64,000 nt of DNA, taken from contig NZ_LT670849.1 of assembly GCF_900142985.1 (NCBI RefSeq), forward strand, positions 1,674,001 through 1,738,000. The letters run 5' to 3'. The DNA comes from Bradyrhizobium erythrophlei (lineage in GTDB: Bacteria > Pseudomonadota > Alphaproteobacteria > Rhizobiales > Xanthobacteraceae). A model generated the notes under the pieces. That model ran no database searches. It had not been told where the DNA came from and saw only the letters and a program-made list of their open reading frames with translations. Every line of letters starts with the position of its first letter. Within the stretch, counting starts at the first letter, position 1. A program made the position numbers and the translations under genes. This document shows, in pieces, positions 1 through 9,964 of this stretch.

Positions 1-213
1 GCGTTGCCGGCCGCGGCGTCCTTTTGGCGTTTCGCAGCGCGCGATGTTTTTACTCCTGATTTCCTCTTCATGCTGTTCCTTAAAACCGCGCGCAAATCCG
101 GCCCGAAGCTCATTTTTTCCCCGCTCGCGTTAACGCCGGCCGCGAGTTCTGGCTCAAGAGAGCTTGCCTGTTCGTACCAAGACAGGATAGTCCATTGTCG
201 ATCCCTTGCCAGC

Positions 214-241
214 TTGCCGAAGAAAGGGCCGATCCTATAAT
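214..241 (+). promoter_or_regulatory. putative purE promoter
   Basis: TTGCCG at 214-219 and a perfect TATAAT at 236-241 are separated by 16 bases, which fits a housekeeping sigma-70 promoter 41 bases before the purE start. The rest of 1-281 holds no convincing gene: the short open frames on both strands have no family signature. No transcript data support the call. Confidence 0.45.
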
Positions 242-281
242 CGGGCCCTGGTTTTGGATTCCTTGAGTAAGAATTAACGAT

Positions 282-770
282 ATGCCCGCGCCAGTCGCCA
301 TCATCATGGGAAGCCAGTCCGACTGGGAGACCATGCGCCACGCCGCCGAAACGCTCGGCGCGCTTGGCGTCGCGTGCGAGAAACGCATCGTGTCGGCGCA
401 TCGCACGCCGGAGCGGCTTTATGCATTCGCCAAGGGCGCCAAGGCAGCCGGCTTCAAGGTCATCATTGCCGGGGCAGGCGGCGCCGCGCACCTGCCCGGT
501 ATGGCCGCAAGCTTAACGGAACTTCCGGTGCTCGGCGTACCGGTCGAGTCCAAGGCCTTGGCAGGCGTCGATTCGCTCTACTCTATCGTGCAGATGCCGG
601 CCGGCGTTCCCGTTGGAACGCTCGCCATCGGCAAGGCGGGCGCGATCAATGCGGCGCTGTTCGCAGCCAGCATCCTGGCGCTGAACGACAAGGCGCTGGC
701 GGAGCGCCTCGCCGCTTGGCGCAAGCAACGTACCGACGCGGTCGCCGAGGGCCCGGAGGAGTCCGCGTGA
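282..770 (+). CDS. purE: N5-carboxyaminoimidazole ribonucleotide mutase PurE
   Basis: Cytosolic class I PurE of 162 residues, the usual length, which converts N5-CAIR to CAIR in de novo purine synthesis. The phosphate-binding GSQSDW is at residues 10-15, the catalytic loop SAHRTP with its histidine at 38-43, and the glycine-rich [11 protein letters not shown] at 64-74. The next gene, purK, starts inside the purE stop codon (GTGA overlap), so the two are translationally coupled and supply the two halves of the bacterial AIR to CAIR route. The ATG at 282 is chosen because the conserved beta strand begins within a few residues of it. Confidence 0.97.
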   Translation: MPAPVAIIMGSQSDWETMRHAAETLGALGVACEKRIVSAHRTPERLYAFAKGAKAAGFKVIIAGAGGAAHLPGMAASLTELPVLGVPVESKALAGVDSLYSIVQMPAGVPVGTLAIGKAGAINAALFAASILALNDKALAERLAAWRKQRTDAVAEGPEESA

Positions 771-1870
771 CCGACCAGGCGCGGGTGAAGCTCAAGCCGG
801 GCGACACCATCGGAATTGTCGGCGGCGGACAGCTCGGCCGGATGCTGGCAATGGCCGCCGCGCGGCTCGGCCTGCGTTGCCGGGTGTTTTCGCCGGATCC
901 GGATTCGCCGGCCTTCGACGTCGTCGCCAACGCCACCTGCGCCGAATATGCCGATGTCGAGGCGCTCGAACTGTTCGCAAGCGACGTCGACGTCATCACC
1001 TACGAGTTCGAGAATGTGCCGGCGGCGTCCGCCATGATCCTGGCGGCGCGGCGGAGCGTGCTGCCTGATCGCCAGATTCTCGAGACGACGCAGGATCGCC
1101 TGATCGAGAAGGATTTCGTTACGAAGCTCGGCATCCAGACCGCCGACTACGCCGACGTTTCATCGCCGCAAACGCTACGGGCCGCGATCGCCAGGATCGG
1201 TTTGCCGGCGGTGCTGAAGACCCGCCGCTTCGGCTATGACGGCAAGGGCCAGACCTTGATCCGCGCAGGCGACGATCCGGATCGCGTCTGGGAAGACCTC
1301 GGCACCAAATCGGCGATCCTCGAAGCCTTTGTGCCGTTCGAGCGCGAAATCTCGGTCATCGCCGCCCGCTCCGCCGACGGCAACGTCGAATGCTTTGATG
1401 TCACGGAAAACGAGCACCGCGATCACATCCTCAAAGTGTCGCGCGTACCGGCTGCCATATCGGACGCCCTGGCCGCGCAGGCGCGCGACATCGCGCGGCG
1501 GATTGCGGACGCGCTCGACTATGTCGGCGTGCTGGCGGTCGAACTGTTCGTGGTGCCGGGCGATGGCGGGTCGAAGATCCTGGTCAATGAGGTCGCCCCG
1601 CGCGTGCATAATTCGGGGCACTGGACGCTCGACGGCGCCTCGATTTCGCAATTCGAGCAGCACATCCGGGCGATCGCCGGATGGCAACTCGGCAAGCCCG
1701 TCCGCTATGGCGACGTCACCATGACCAACCTGATCGGCGACGAGATCAACAGCTATGCGGACTGGCTCGGCGTTCCCGGCGCAACCGTTCATCTCTATGG
1801 CAAGGGAGCGCCCCGGCCCGGACGCAAGATGGGTCACGTCACCCAGGTCGCGCCGGCCGGTCAAAAGTAA
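767..1870 (+). CDS. purK: N5-carboxyaminoimidazole ribonucleotide synthase PurK
   Basis: ATP-grasp enzyme of 367 residues that carboxylates AIR with bicarbonate and ATP to give N5-CAIR, the substrate of PurE. The N-terminal nucleotide-binding motif GGGQLGRM is at about residues 19-26, and the C-terminal [14 protein letters not shown] typical of PurK is intact. The reading frame stays open further upstream, but that part is only the shadow of purE; the GTG at 767 overlaps the purE TGA and gives the normal length. It ends 22 bases before the convergent aquaporin gene. Confidence 0.96.
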   Translation: MTDQARVKLKPGDTIGIVGGGQLGRMLAMAAARLGLRCRVFSPDPDSPAFDVVANATCAEYADVEALELFASDVDVITYEFENVPAASAMILAARRSVLPDRQILETTQDRLIEKDFVTKLGIQTADYADVSSPQTLRAAIARIGLPAVLKTRRFGYDGKGQTLIRAGDDPDRVWEDLGTKSAILEAFVPFEREISVIAARSADGNVECFDVTENEHRDHILKVSRVPAAISDALAAQARDIARRIADALDYVGVLAVELFVVPGDGGSKILVNEVAPRVHNSGHWTLDGASISQFEQHIRAIAGWQLGKPVRYGDVTMTNLIGDEINSYADWLGVPGATVHLYGKGAPRPGRKMGHVTQVAPAGQK

Positions 1871-1892
1871 CCCGCTTCGTCAGAGCTGACCG

Positions 1893-2615
1893 TTACGCCC
1901 GCTTGACGCCTTCCACGATGCCGGTCGGTTCTTCGCTCAGCCAGCGATAGACCACGCCCCCGAGCACACCGCCGATCAGCGGCGCCACCCAGAACAGCCA
2001 GAGCTGGCCGAGCGCCCACCCGCCCACGAACAAAGCTGGGCCGGTGCTGCGCGCCGGGTTCACCGAGGTGTTGGTGACGGGAATGCTGACGAGATGGATC
2101 ATCGTCAGCGTCAAACCAATCGCCAACGGCGCAAAGCCCGCGGGCGCCTTGCCATGGGTCGCGCCCATGATGATGAACAGGAACATCGCCGTCATCACGA
2201 CCTCGGTGATGAAGCAGACGACCATGTCGTATTGGCCCGGCGAATGCGCGCCATAGCCGTTGGACGCAAAACCCTTGCCGAGGTCGAAACCGGGAGCTCC
2301 GCTCGCGATCACATAAAGCAGCGCCGCGGCGGCGACAGCGCCGACGACCTGCGCGATCACATAGGGCAGGACCTGACCGGCCGGAAAACGGCGGCCGGCG
2401 GTAAGGCCGACCGTCACGGCCGGATTGAGATGGCAACCGGATATATGGCCGATCGCATAGGCCATGGTCACAACGCTCAGGCCGAATGTCAGCGACACCC
2501 CGAGCAACCCGATACCGACCTGGGGAAAAGCCGCGGCAATGACGGCGCTGCCGCATCCCGCAAAGGTAAGCCAAAATGTACCAATCAATTCAGCGGCATA
2601 TTTTTTCGCTTCCAT
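1893..2615 (-). CDS. aqpZ: aquaporin Z-type water channel
   Basis: MIP-family inner-membrane channel of 240 residues with six predicted helices. Both pore motifs are present: [10 protein letters not shown] in the first half and [10 protein letters not shown] in the second, the second followed by Arg, as expected of a water-selective AqpZ. The start at 2615 (MEAKKYAAE) is chosen over an upstream in-frame codon because GGGAGG sits just before it and it matches the family N-terminus. It is convergent with purK. A glycerol-facilitator role is less likely from the NPA context but not excluded. Confidence 0.93.
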   Translation of the reverse strand: MEAKKYAAELIGTFWLTFAGCGSAVIAAAFPQVGIGLLGVSLTFGLSVVTMAYAIGHISGCHLNPAVTVGLTAGRRFPAGQVLPYVIAQVVGAVAAAALLYVIASGAPGFDLGKGFASNGYGAHSPGQYDMVVCFITEVVMTAMFLFIIMGATHGKAPAGFAPLAIGLTLTMIHLVSIPVTNTSVNPARSTGPALFVGGWALGQLWLFWVAPLIGGVLGGVVYRWLSEEPTGIVEGVKRA

Positions 2616-2874
2616 GGGAGCCTCCCGGATACACCCTCCGCGATCCTCCTCGCGAAATTCGTCCAAAAAGTTGCAGATTCCCTAAATCGGGATATTTACT
2701 CACCGGATGCCACGCGATCCGAGCCCCCCCTGCCCGAACCGAATTTCCGGTTCCCAGGTAGACATTCCACCTTTTGTCTGATACATCCGCGCGCTCAAAG
2801 GTCGGGAGCAAGGCTTTTTGCCAGCCCTTGGACCTTGTCAGAATCCAAGCCGATCAATTGAAAGAGGATGCCGC

Positions 2875-3180
2875 GTGCAGGTTCTCGTCCGCGATAACAA
2901 CGTCGATCAAGCTCTCAAGGCGCTGAAAAAGAAGATGCAGCGCGAGGGTATCTTCCGCGAGATGAAGCTCCGCGGTCACTACGAAAAGCCCTCCGAGAAA
3001 AAGGCCCGCGAAAAGGCCGAAGCCGTGCGCCGCGCGCGCAAGCTCGCCCGCAAGAAGTTGCAGCGTGAAGGCCTGTTGCCGATGAAGCCGAAGCCGGTGT
3101 TCGGCGCCGGTCCCGGCGCCGAGCGTGGTGGCCCGGGTGGCGGCCGCGGCGGTGCGGGCGGACCTCGCGGCCCGCGCTAA
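2875..3180 (+). CDS. rpsU: 30S ribosomal protein S21
   Basis: Small-subunit protein bS21, 101 residues, starting at a GTG ([18 protein letters not shown]). The first 65 or so residues carry the Lys/Arg-rich bS21 core, including the [16 protein letters not shown] block. The C-terminus is extended by a Gly/Arg/Pro-rich tail of about 25 residues ([13 protein letters not shown]), common in Bradyrhizobium-like S21 and absent from the 71-residue E. coli protein. GAGG lies 8 bases upstream of the GTG. A strong hairpin follows the gene. The 259 bases before it contain no gene. Confidence 0.95.
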   Translation: MQVLVRDNNVDQALKALKKKMQREGIFREMKLRGHYEKPSEKKAREKAEAVRRARKLARKKLQREGLLPMKPKPVFGAGPGAERGGPGGGRGGAGGPRGPR

Positions 3181-3212
3181 GCGAAGTTATTTTTCAGATA
3201 TGAATTGATCGA

Positions 3213-3236
3213 CGCGGGCCCTTCGGCCCGCGTTTC
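3213..3236 (+). terminator. rho-independent terminator after rpsU
   Basis: An 8-bp perfect stem CGCGGGCC/GGCCCGCG with a CTTC tetraloop is followed by GTTTCTGT. It starts 33 bases after the rpsU stop codon. Confidence 0.8.
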
Positions 3237-3349
3237 TGTCTATGTCGGGACGTATCCGTAAAGCTACCGGCGATTCGCCCGATGCATTTCAAAGCGGAGC
3301 GCGCTACCACTGGTGTCCCGAAGTCGTGAGCGCGTGAGTATCCCGCACG

Positions 3350-4234
3350 ATGACCGCCCCGGCCTCTTCCGGAAATTTACGCGACCGCCAGCGTGTGACC
3401 GCCGCAATTGCATTGACAGCGATCGCGCTCGGCGGCTGCTCGATGTCGCTGGGATCGCTGACGTCTTCGTCGGAGCTCAAGGAAGAGCCCGCGCTGATCA
3501 CCTCGCAGGCCAACATCGCCTCGCTCAGCGAGACCATCAAGAACAACCCCGATAACCCGCAGGCCTACAACATGCGCGGATCGGTGCTGGCGCAGGCCGG
3601 AAGAACCGACGAAGCGCTCGCCGACTTCAACAAGGCGATCAGCCTCGATCCCAATTACGGGCAGGCCTTCGCCAATCGCGGCCAGATCTACCGCAAGACC
3701 AAACGGCTCGACCAGGCGATGTCGGATTATGAACGGGCGCTCGCGCTCGACGCGAACTATGCGCCGGCCTGGCTTGGCCGCGGCCTGGTGCACAAGGCGC
3801 GCGGCGAGGCCACACAGGCGCTCGAGGATTTCAACAAGGCCATTGCGTTACATCCGGACGATGCCGAGGCCTACTACAACCGCGGCCAGCTCTATCAGGG
3901 CGAAAAGCAGCACCAGTTCGCGATCGAGGACTTCACGGCAGCCAATGGCCTCGCGCCCCAACAGCTCGAGCCCCTGCTCGGCCGCGCGTTGAGCTATCTG
4001 GCGCTTGGCAAAGCCAAGGAAGCCGCCAACGATCTCGACGAAGCGGTACAGGACGATCCGCAAAACCCGCAAGTCTGGATGACCCGCGGGCTCGCTTATG
4101 AACGTCTGGGTGACAAGAGCAAGGCTGCCGGCTCGTATGGCCGTGCCATCAACCTGCGCCCGAAAGACGAAGCCGCACGTCAGGCTTTCGCCCGCGTCGG
4201 CGGCCGGCCCGGACAGAGCTACGAAACATTCTAG
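3350..4234 (+). CDS. TPR-repeat outer-membrane lipoprotein
   Basis: A 294-residue protein with a basic N-terminus, a hydrophobic stretch and the lipobox LGGC ending at Cys30, so it is probably lipidated. Residues from about 65 to 285 are tandem 34-residue tetratricopeptide repeats with the usual signatures (AYNMRGSVL, AFANRGQIY, AWLGRGLVH, AYYNRGQLY). This resembles NlpI-type scaffolds, which hold peptidoglycan hydrolases or proteases, but the partner cannot be read from the sequence. The neighbours are unrelated. The start is not backed by a strong ribosome-binding site. Confidence 0.85.
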   Translation: MTAPASSGNLRDRQRVTAAIALTAIALGGCSMSLGSLTSSSELKEEPALITSQANIASLSETIKNNPDNPQAYNMRGSVLAQAGRTDEALADFNKAISLDPNYGQAFANRGQIYRKTKRLDQAMSDYERALALDANYAPAWLGRGLVHKARGEATQALEDFNKAIALHPDDAEAYYNRGQLYQGEKQHQFAIEDFTAANGLAPQQLEPLLGRALSYLALGKAKEAANDLDEAVQDDPQNPQVWMTRGLAYERLGDKSKAAGSYGRAINLRPKDEAARQAFARVGGRPGQSYETF

Positions 4235-4275
4235 AATGATTTTTCAAGCCGCGCCGGTGCGCGTAGCCCGCCGAC

Positions 4276-5217
4276 TTACTTCGGCAGCACTGAATTGAAC
4301 AGCTTCTTGGTGGCTGAGAGCATGTCTTCAGCAACGTTAGGGCGCTTGGCCGCCGGCGGTGGCTGATCGGTCGCATCGGCCCGCAGATCCAGGGGCGCGC
4401 CGGCGGGATCGGGAATGTCGGCCGGCGGGGTCGGGTGCAGCGGATCATTGGCCCGCACGGCGGTCGGCTTGTTGTCGACCTGAGGGGTCGACACCATGAT
4501 CGGCGGCGGCAACGGCTGGAGCGACGGGGCGGCAGCCACCGGCGCAGGTGCAGGGATCACGGGCGCTGCTACGACAGGAGCCGGCTCCGCAGCCTTCGGC
4601 TCCGTAGCCTTGGATTCAAAAGACTTGGATTCAAGAGCTTTGGGCCGTTCCGGCGTACGGGCGCTTTCCTGCACGCGCGGTTCGCTGCCGCGCAGGCGCT
4701 CGATGGCCGCCCGCGCCAGATCATTGGCATCAGGCCCGGCTGCCGGCTCGGCCGCAGGGGCGGTAACGGGCGCTGCCACGACCGGCTCGGCGGCGGGTGC
4801 CGGAGCGGGCTTGGAAGCGGCCTTTTCGCGCGGCGGCGGCGCGTGACGGCGTGTGTCCGCGGGCGTCGTCGGCGGAATGCTGGCGGTTTCCGCCGGCCGG
4901 TCCGCCTTGTCGGCGGGCTTTTCAGCCGGCTTTTCGAACGTCGCCTTGTCAGCCGCTTTGTCGCTGATCGACTTCTCGGAAATACCTTTTGCCCGGACAC
5001 CCGGCTCGGGAATGCTACCCAAGTCAGCCGAGCGCTCGGACGGCTTCGAATCGGCCTTTGAGGCCGCCTTTTTCGGGTCAGCCGTGGACACAGCCGCGGC
5101 GGGATCGGCGGCCGGCGTCTTGGCGTTAATGTAGTGATTAACGATGTAAGCGCCGAGAATGGTCGCAATCACCGACGGAAAGATGTCCATCGCAAATTTT
5201 GAGGCCAATTTCAGCAT
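4276..5217 (-). CDS. Pro/Ala-rich single-anchor membrane protein, unknown function
   Basis: About 313 residues. After MLKLASKFAMDIFPS there is one hydrophobic segment (roughly residues 10-27), then a long low-complexity region rich in Ala, Pro, Lys and Glu with short repeats of the type ESK and EPKA, and a short conserved-looking C-terminus (NVAEDMLSATKKLFNSVLP). This suggests a membrane-anchored periplasmic or cytoplasmic tether. No enzymatic motif is visible. The start at 5217 is preferred over 5262 because GGGAG precedes it and the membrane segment follows directly. Expression as a protein is likely from codon use; the function is unknown. Confidence 0.7.
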   Translation of the reverse strand: MLKLASKFAMDIFPSVIATILGAYIVNHYINAKTPAADPAAAVSTADPKKAASKADSKPSERSADLGSIPEPGVRAKGISEKSISDKAADKATFEKPAEKPADKADRPAETASIPPTTPADTRRHAPPPREKAASKPAPAPAAEPVVAAPVTAPAAEPAAGPDANDLARAAIERLRGSEPRVQESARTPERPKALESKSFESKATEPKAAEPAPVVAAPVIPAPAPVAAAPSLQPLPPPIMVSTPQVDNKPTAVRANDPLHPTPPADIPDPAGAPLDLRADATDQPPPAAKRPNVAEDMLSATKKLFNSVLPK

Positions 5218-5290
5218 GCCGACCACTCCCACGCGGGTTCTGATGCCGAAGCTTTGAGGCATATCGGTGGCAATTCGGTAAACGGCGGGG

Positions 5291-5575
5291 TTATGGCTTC
5301 AGCTCCACTTCCAAAAATACGATTTCGCTCGCGGTTTCGTTACGAACGTCGTGTTCCACCCCGGCCTTGCGGAAATAGGATTGGCCGACCCCCAGCTGGG
5401 CCTTGGAGCGCTCCCCGTTGGGCGCCACGATGGTCATCTCGCCCGCGGTCACGGGCACGATAACATAATCCATCTCATGAATGTGATGTCCGGTGGCTGA
5501 TCCCGGGGCCAGCCGCCACCGGGTCACGCGCACCTCCGGGGTGTCGACCTGCACGTCGGATGTGGCGCTTATCAT
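5291..5575 (-). CDS. small cupin-domain protein
   Basis: A 94-residue single cupin barrel. The metal-binding motif is partly visible: GHHIHEMDYV gives two His and a Glu (residues about 29-34), and the second motif GVEHDVRNET supplies another His near the C-terminus. Such minimal cupins include binding proteins and isomerases, so the substrate cannot be named. It starts 19 bases after the upstream antiporter stop and is probably in one operon with it. Confidence 0.75.
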   Translation of the reverse strand: MISATSDVQVDTPEVRVTRWRLAPGSATGHHIHEMDYVIVPVTAGEMTIVAPNGERSKAQLGVGQSYFRKAGVEHDVRNETASEIVFLEVELKP

Positions 5576-5594
5576 TTTTCAGCTCTTCTCCCGT

Positions 5595-6689
5595 TCAGGG
5601 AACGAACACCAGGAACATGAATATTGCAAATACCACAAGGTGGACCAGCCCGAAAAGGATGTTGGTTCGGCCGCTGCCCAGCGTGAGCATGGCAAGCAGC
5701 AGCGTGAGGGCCAAAAGCACCATCTCCTGGGGCGGAAGGCCCAGGACGAGTTGCCTGTCGAGTTCGTAGGCAGCGATCGCGACGGCGGGGACTGTCAACC
5801 CGATGGTCGCAATCGATGATCCAAGCGCGAGGTTGATGCTCTTTTGCAGGTTGTTCCGCCGTGCGGCGGCGATCGCCGCTACGCCCTCCGGCATCAGGAT
5901 CAGCAGCGCGACCAGAATGCCGGCAAAAGCCGGCGGCGCACCGATCTGCGCCGCACTGGCATCGACCACCTGCGAGAACTTTTTCGCCAGCAGCACCACC
6001 GCCAGGAGCGAGATCAGAAGCAGCGCGGTGCTGAGCATGATGGTCTTGTTCGACGCCTGCGGACCGTCATGGTCGACGTTCGCGTCTGCGACGAAATAAT
6101 CGCGGTGCCGCACCGTCTGCGTGTAGAGAAAGACGCCGTAGAGCAGGATGGTCGCAACACTGACGAAACCAAGCTGGCCTGCCGAATAGATTGGCCCCGG
6201 CGTCGTCAGCGTGTAGTTCGGCATGATCAGCGTAATGGTGGCCAGCACCAGGAGAACACTGAGGTACAGACTGGACCCGCTCGCCTGGATGTCCTGCTCA
6301 CGGTAACGCAAGCCGCCGACCAGGATGCAGAGGCCGACCAGCCCGTTGCAGACGATCATGACCACCGCAAACACCGTGTCGCGCGCAAGCGTGGTAACGG
6401 CCTTTTCGCCGAGCATGATGGTGGCGATCAACGCGACCTCGATGATGGTGACGGAGAGCGTCAGCAACAACGTGCCGAAGGGCTCGCCGATCCGTTCGGC
6501 GACGACTTCGGCGTGATGAACGGCCGCGAACACCGTGCCGAACAGGATCACCAGCAGGGCTGCTGCGAACAACCAGCCGAACACCGACGGCACGAAAGTG
6601 TAGTGAAGCGCCGTGACGCCGACGAACAGCAGCACCGAGAGCAGAGGGAAAACCCACGATGAACGCGGCATCGGTCCGTGCGTGCTCAT
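5595..6689 (-). CDS. Ca2+/H+ (ionic) antiporter, ChaA type
   Basis: About 364 residues, with roughly eleven hydrophobic segments and the two inverted CaCA-type repeats. The first carries SVTIIEVALIATIMLGE and the second carries LLILMPEGVAAIAAARRN, both with the acidic residue that binds cation in this superfamily. The protein is therefore an inner-membrane cation/proton exchanger like E. coli ChaA. The start at 6689 (MSTHGPMPRSS) is used because the upstream in-frame extension is hydrophilic and non-conserved. The cupin gene follows by 19 bases. Confidence 0.85.
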   Translation of the reverse strand: MSTHGPMPRSSWVFPLLSVLLFVGVTALHYTFVPSVFGWLFAAALLVILFGTVFAAVHHAEVVAERIGEPFGTLLLTLSVTIIEVALIATIMLGEKAVTTLARDTVFAVVMIVCNGLVGLCILVGGLRYREQDIQASGSSLYLSVLLVLATITLIMPNYTLTTPGPIYSAGQLGFVSVATILLYGVFLYTQTVRHRDYFVADANVDHDGPQASNKTIMLSTALLLISLLAVVLLAKKFSQVVDASAAQIGAPPAFAGILVALLILMPEGVAAIAAARRNNLQKSINLALGSSIATIGLTVPAVAIAAYELDRQLVLGLPPQEMVLLALTLLLAMLTLGSGRTNILFGLVHLVVFAIFMFLVFVP

Positions 6690-6756
6690 GCGACAATATC
6701 CTGAAATCGTTGCGACGAAGGCAAGGTGAACCACCGAAATCCAGCCGATACGCCGG

Positions 6757-6924
6757 TTATTTTTTTCGCTGTTTGAGAAGCTTCTCGACGTCGGACCTGA
6801 TGCTGTCAGGAATTTCGCGGCAAGCACAGACGCGGGCGTGCATGACGTGCCATCTGATGCGCTGTTCGCGCGTGGCCCGGAGCGGCATGCGATTTGATCG
6901 ATGCCACTCCTTGTTCAGGGCCAC
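6757..6924 (-). CDS. small CACR-motif protein (55 residues)
   Basis: A short gene directly after pntB (10-base gap). It starts at GTG with GAGG 8 bases upstream and reads MALNKEWHRSNRMPL and onward, with a core of WHVMHARVCACREIP and a basic, helical C-terminus ending KLLKQRKK. The KEWH ... RMP ... QRI.WH..HA..C.CR.IP pattern is one I associate with small conserved proteins of Bradyrhizobium; the His/Cys spacing could bind metal. An internal ATG at 6888 would give 43 residues. The function is unknown. Confidence 0.7.
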   Translation of the reverse strand: MALNKEWHRSNRMPLRATREQRIRWHVMHARVCACREIPDSIRSDVEKLLKQRKK

Positions 6925-6934
6925 GGGGTCCGCC

Positions 6935-8332
6935 TCACATCGCCTTGACGATGTTCTCGGTAACCTTCTTGGCGTCGCCGAGCAGCATCATGGTGTTGTC
7001 GCGATAGAACAGCGGATTGTCGATGCCGGCGTAACCCGACGCCAGCGAGCGCTTGATGAACATCACCGTGCCGGCCTTCCACACCTGCAACACCGGCATG
7101 CCGTAGATCGGCGAGGTCTTGTCGTCTTCGGCCGCAGGATTGGTCACGTCGTTGGCGCCGATCACAAAGGCGATGTCGGCCTGGGCAAATTCGGAGTTGA
7201 TGTCCTCAAGCTCGAACACCTCGTCATAGGGCACATTGGCTTCGGCGAGCAGCACGTTCATATGGCCCGGCATGCGCCCCGCGACCGGGTGGATGGCGTA
7301 TTTCACCTCGACGCCCTCTTTCTTGAGGATGTCGCCCATTTCGCGCAGCGCGTGCTGGGCCTGCGCCACCGCCATGCCGTAGCCGGGCACGATGATGACC
7401 TTCGAGGCATTCTTCATGATGAAGGCGGCGTCATCTGCCGAGCCGAGCTTGGCCGGCTTCTGTTCGCCGCTGCCGCCGCCGGCGGCTGCCGTCTCGCCGC
7501 CGAAGCCGCCGAGGATCACCGAGATGAACGAGCGGTTCATCGCATGGCACATGATGTAGGACAGGATCGCGCCGGATGAGCCGACCAGCGCGCCGGTGAT
7601 GATCAGCGCCGAGTTGCCGAGCGTAAATCCGATGCCGGCCGCAGCCCAGCCGGAATACGAGTTCAGCATCGAGATCACGACCGGCATATCAGCGCCGCCG
7701 ATCGGAATGATCATGAGTACGCCGAGGGCCAGCGCAATGATGGTGATCAGCCAGAAGTCAAGCGCACTGCCACTCACCACGAGGCCGACGATGAAGAATA
7801 CCAGCGCCAGCGCCAGCGCAATGTTGATGACGTGACGGAACGGCAGGATGATCGGCGCCCCGCTCATCCGCGCCGACAGTTTCAGGAACGCGATCACCGA
7901 TCCGGTGAAGGTCAAGGCGCCGATCGCAACGCCGAGCGACATCTCGACCAGGCTTTGCGGATGGATGTGACCGGGCGTTCCGATGTCGAAGGCTTCGGGC
8001 GCATAGAAAGCGCCGGCCGCCACCAGCACCGCGGCCATGCCGACGAGCGAGTGGAACGCGGCGACCAATTCCGGCATCGAGGTCATCGGAACGCGGCGCG
8101 CGATCACCGCGCCGATACCGCCGCCAATGGCCACCGCTACAATGACGAGTACCCAGGCGATGCCGTCAGCAGGCGGATGAGCCGCCAGCGTCGTGCCGAC
8201 CGCAATCGCCATGCCGATCATGCCGAACAGATTGCCCTGCCGCGATGTCGCCGGGCTCGACAGCCCACGCAACGCCAGGATGAACAGCACGCCTGCCACG
8301 AGATACAACAGTGCGGAAAGATTGGCGCTCAT
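6935..8332 (-). CDS. pntB: NAD(P) transhydrogenase subunit beta
   Basis: Inner-membrane subunit of the proton-translocating transhydrogenase, 465 residues. The N-terminal part (about residues 1-270) is a bundle of membrane helices. The C-terminal domain III binds NADP(H), with the signature VPGYGMAVAQAQHALREM and the later GANDVTNPAA. It acts with the two alpha subunits encoded just upstream to couple the proton gradient to NADPH formation. The stop overlaps no other gene; a small CACR gene follows at 10 bases. Confidence 0.97.
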   Translation of the reverse strand: MSANLSALLYLVAGVLFILALRGLSSPATSRQGNLFGMIGMAIAVGTTLAAHPPADGIAWVLVIVAVAIGGGIGAVIARRVPMTSMPELVAAFHSLVGMAAVLVAAGAFYAPEAFDIGTPGHIHPQSLVEMSLGVAIGALTFTGSVIAFLKLSARMSGAPIILPFRHVINIALALALVFFIVGLVVSGSALDFWLITIIALALGVLMIIPIGGADMPVVISMLNSYSGWAAAGIGFTLGNSALIITGALVGSSGAILSYIMCHAMNRSFISVILGGFGGETAAAGGGSGEQKPAKLGSADDAAFIMKNASKVIIVPGYGMAVAQAQHALREMGDILKKEGVEVKYAIHPVAGRMPGHMNVLLAEANVPYDEVFELEDINSEFAQADIAFVIGANDVTNPAAEDDKTSPIYGMPVLQVWKAGTVMFIKRSLASGYAGIDNPLFYRDNTMMLLGDAKKVTENIVKAM

Positions 8333-8374
8333 CTCAGGTCCCCCATTTCCTTCTCACCCCGAGGTGGTTGCCGA

Positions 8375-8692
8375 TCACTTCGATTTCTTCTTGTACATGG
8401 CGAGCATGCGCTGGGTGACCAGGAAGCCGCCGAAGATGTTCACGCAGGCAAAGGTCAGCGCGACAAAGCCGAAGCCACGCGCCCAGCCCGAGCCGCTCGA
8501 GATCATGCCGACGCCGACCGCGAGCAGCGCGCCGACCACGATCACCGAGGAGATCGCATTCGTCACCGACATCAGCGGCGTGTGCAGCGCCGGCGTCACC
8601 GACCACACCACGAAATAGCCGACGAATACGGCGAGCACGAAAATCGACAGCCGGAACACGAAGGGATCGACGGCCTGCGCGAGCTGCTCCAT
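8375..8692 (-). CDS. pntA2: NAD(P) transhydrogenase subunit alpha part 2 (membrane)
   Basis: A 105-residue membrane subunit with three hydrophobic segments, matching the C-terminal membrane part of E. coli PntA ([20 protein letters not shown]). In alphaproteobacteria the alpha chain is split in two, as here. It starts 11 bases after pntA1 and ends 42 bases before pntB, so the three genes form one operon. Confidence 0.95.
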   Translation of the reverse strand: MEQLAQAVDPFVFRLSIFVLAVFVGYFVVWSVTPALHTPLMSVTNAISSVIVVGALLAVGVGMISSGSGWARGFGFVALTFACVNIFGGFLVTQRMLAMYKKKSK

Positions 8693-8703
8693 GGTGTCTG
8701 CTC

Positions 8704-9828
8704 CTATTTCGGCTGGAAGTTCGGGTGGATGACGGCGCCGTCTTTGGTCAGCGCGGTGGCCTTGACCAGTTCGTCGTCCCAGTTCACGGCGAGCGCCTTG
8801 TTGGCCTTGTCGATCATGGTCTCGATGAACGAGAACAGGTTGCGCGCGTAAAGGCTCGAGGCCGATGCCGCCACGCGGCCGGCGACGTTGGTGTAGCCGA
8901 CGATCTTGACGCCATCGACCTCGGCAACCTCGCCGGCTTTGGCGCCCTCGACATTGCCGCCGCGCTCGACCGCGAGATCGACCAGGACGGAGCCCGGCCG
9001 CATCGACTTGACCATCTCGCCCGACACCAGCTTCGGGGCCGGACGGCCGGGAATCAGCGCAGTCGTGATCACGATGTCCTGCTTCTTGATGTGCTCGGCG
9101 GTGAGCGCGGCCTGCTTGGCCTGGTACTCCTTCGACATTTCCTTGGCGTAGCCGCCCGCGGTCTGCGCGTTCTTGAACTCCTCGTCTTCGACCGCGAGAA
9201 ACTTCGCGCCGAGCGATTCAACCTGCTCCTTCGTCGCCGGGCGCACATCGGTTGCTGTGACGATGGCGCCAAGACGCCGCGCCGTCGCAATCGCCTGAAG
9301 GCCCGCGACGCCAACGCCCATCACGAATACTTTGGCCGCCGGCACGGTGCCGGCCGCCGTCATCATCATCGGGAAAGCGCGGCCGAAGGCTTCGGCGCCC
9401 TCGATCACGGCGCGGTAACCCGCGAGGTTTGCCTGCGAGGACAATACGTCCATCACCTGCGCGCGGGTGATGCGCGGCATCAGTTCCATCGCAAACGCGG
9501 CGACGCCTGCATCCGCCATCGCCTTCAGCGCGGCATCGTTGCCGTAAGGATCCATGATCGCGACGACCAGCGCGCCGCGCCTGTAGCTGGAAAGCTCGGA
9601 AGCCTCGGGCCGCTTCACCTTGATGATGATATCGGCATCCTTCAACGCATCGGCGCTGACGGTGGCGCCGGCCGCGGTGAAGTCCGAGTCGAGCAAACCG
9701 GACTTGATCCCGGCGCCCGGCTCGATTGCAACCTCGGCGCCCAGCGCCTTGAATTTTTTCACGGTGTCGGGCGAGGCGGCGACCCGTGGCTCGGACGGAT
9801 CAATTTCCTTGGCGACGGCAATCTTCAT
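8704..9828 (-). CDS. pntA1: NAD(P) transhydrogenase subunit alpha part 1
   Basis: Soluble NAD(H)-binding domain I, 374 residues, related to alanine dehydrogenase. The N-terminal [17 protein letters not shown] and the Rossmann motif [18 protein letters not shown] are clear, as is the mobile-loop region with [19 protein letters not shown]. It is first in the pntA1-pntA2-pntB operon. The start ATG at 9828 is preceded by GGAGGCCCC. Confidence 0.97.
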   Translation of the reverse strand: MKIAVAKEIDPSEPRVAASPDTVKKFKALGAEVAIEPGAGIKSGLLDSDFTAAGATVSADALKDADIIIKVKRPEASELSSYRRGALVVAIMDPYGNDAALKAMADAGVAAFAMELMPRITRAQVMDVLSSQANLAGYRAVIEGAEAFGRAFPMMMTAAGTVPAAKVFVMGVGVAGLQAIATARRLGAIVTATDVRPATKEQVESLGAKFLAVEDEEFKNAQTAGGYAKEMSKEYQAKQAALTAEHIKKQDIVITTALIPGRPAPKLVSGEMVKSMRPGSVLVDLAVERGGNVEGAKAGEVAEVDGVKIVGYTNVAGRVAASASSLYARNLFSFIETMIDKANKALAVNWDDELVKATALTKDGAVIHPNFQPK

Positions 9829-9964
9829 GGGGCCTCCGGCGGCGCGGAAAACTCGCAGGCGTCATTCCGGCCAGATTGGCAAATCCGGCGCCGGCCTGGC
9901 AACCGGGCAGGGTAAGCTTTCGCAAAGCTACGCCGCTAGCGGGGGCGGCGCAAACGTCAGGAAA

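Noticed and set aside
110..406. minus-strand frame at the left edge
   Set aside because: It overlaps the purE start and has no signature.
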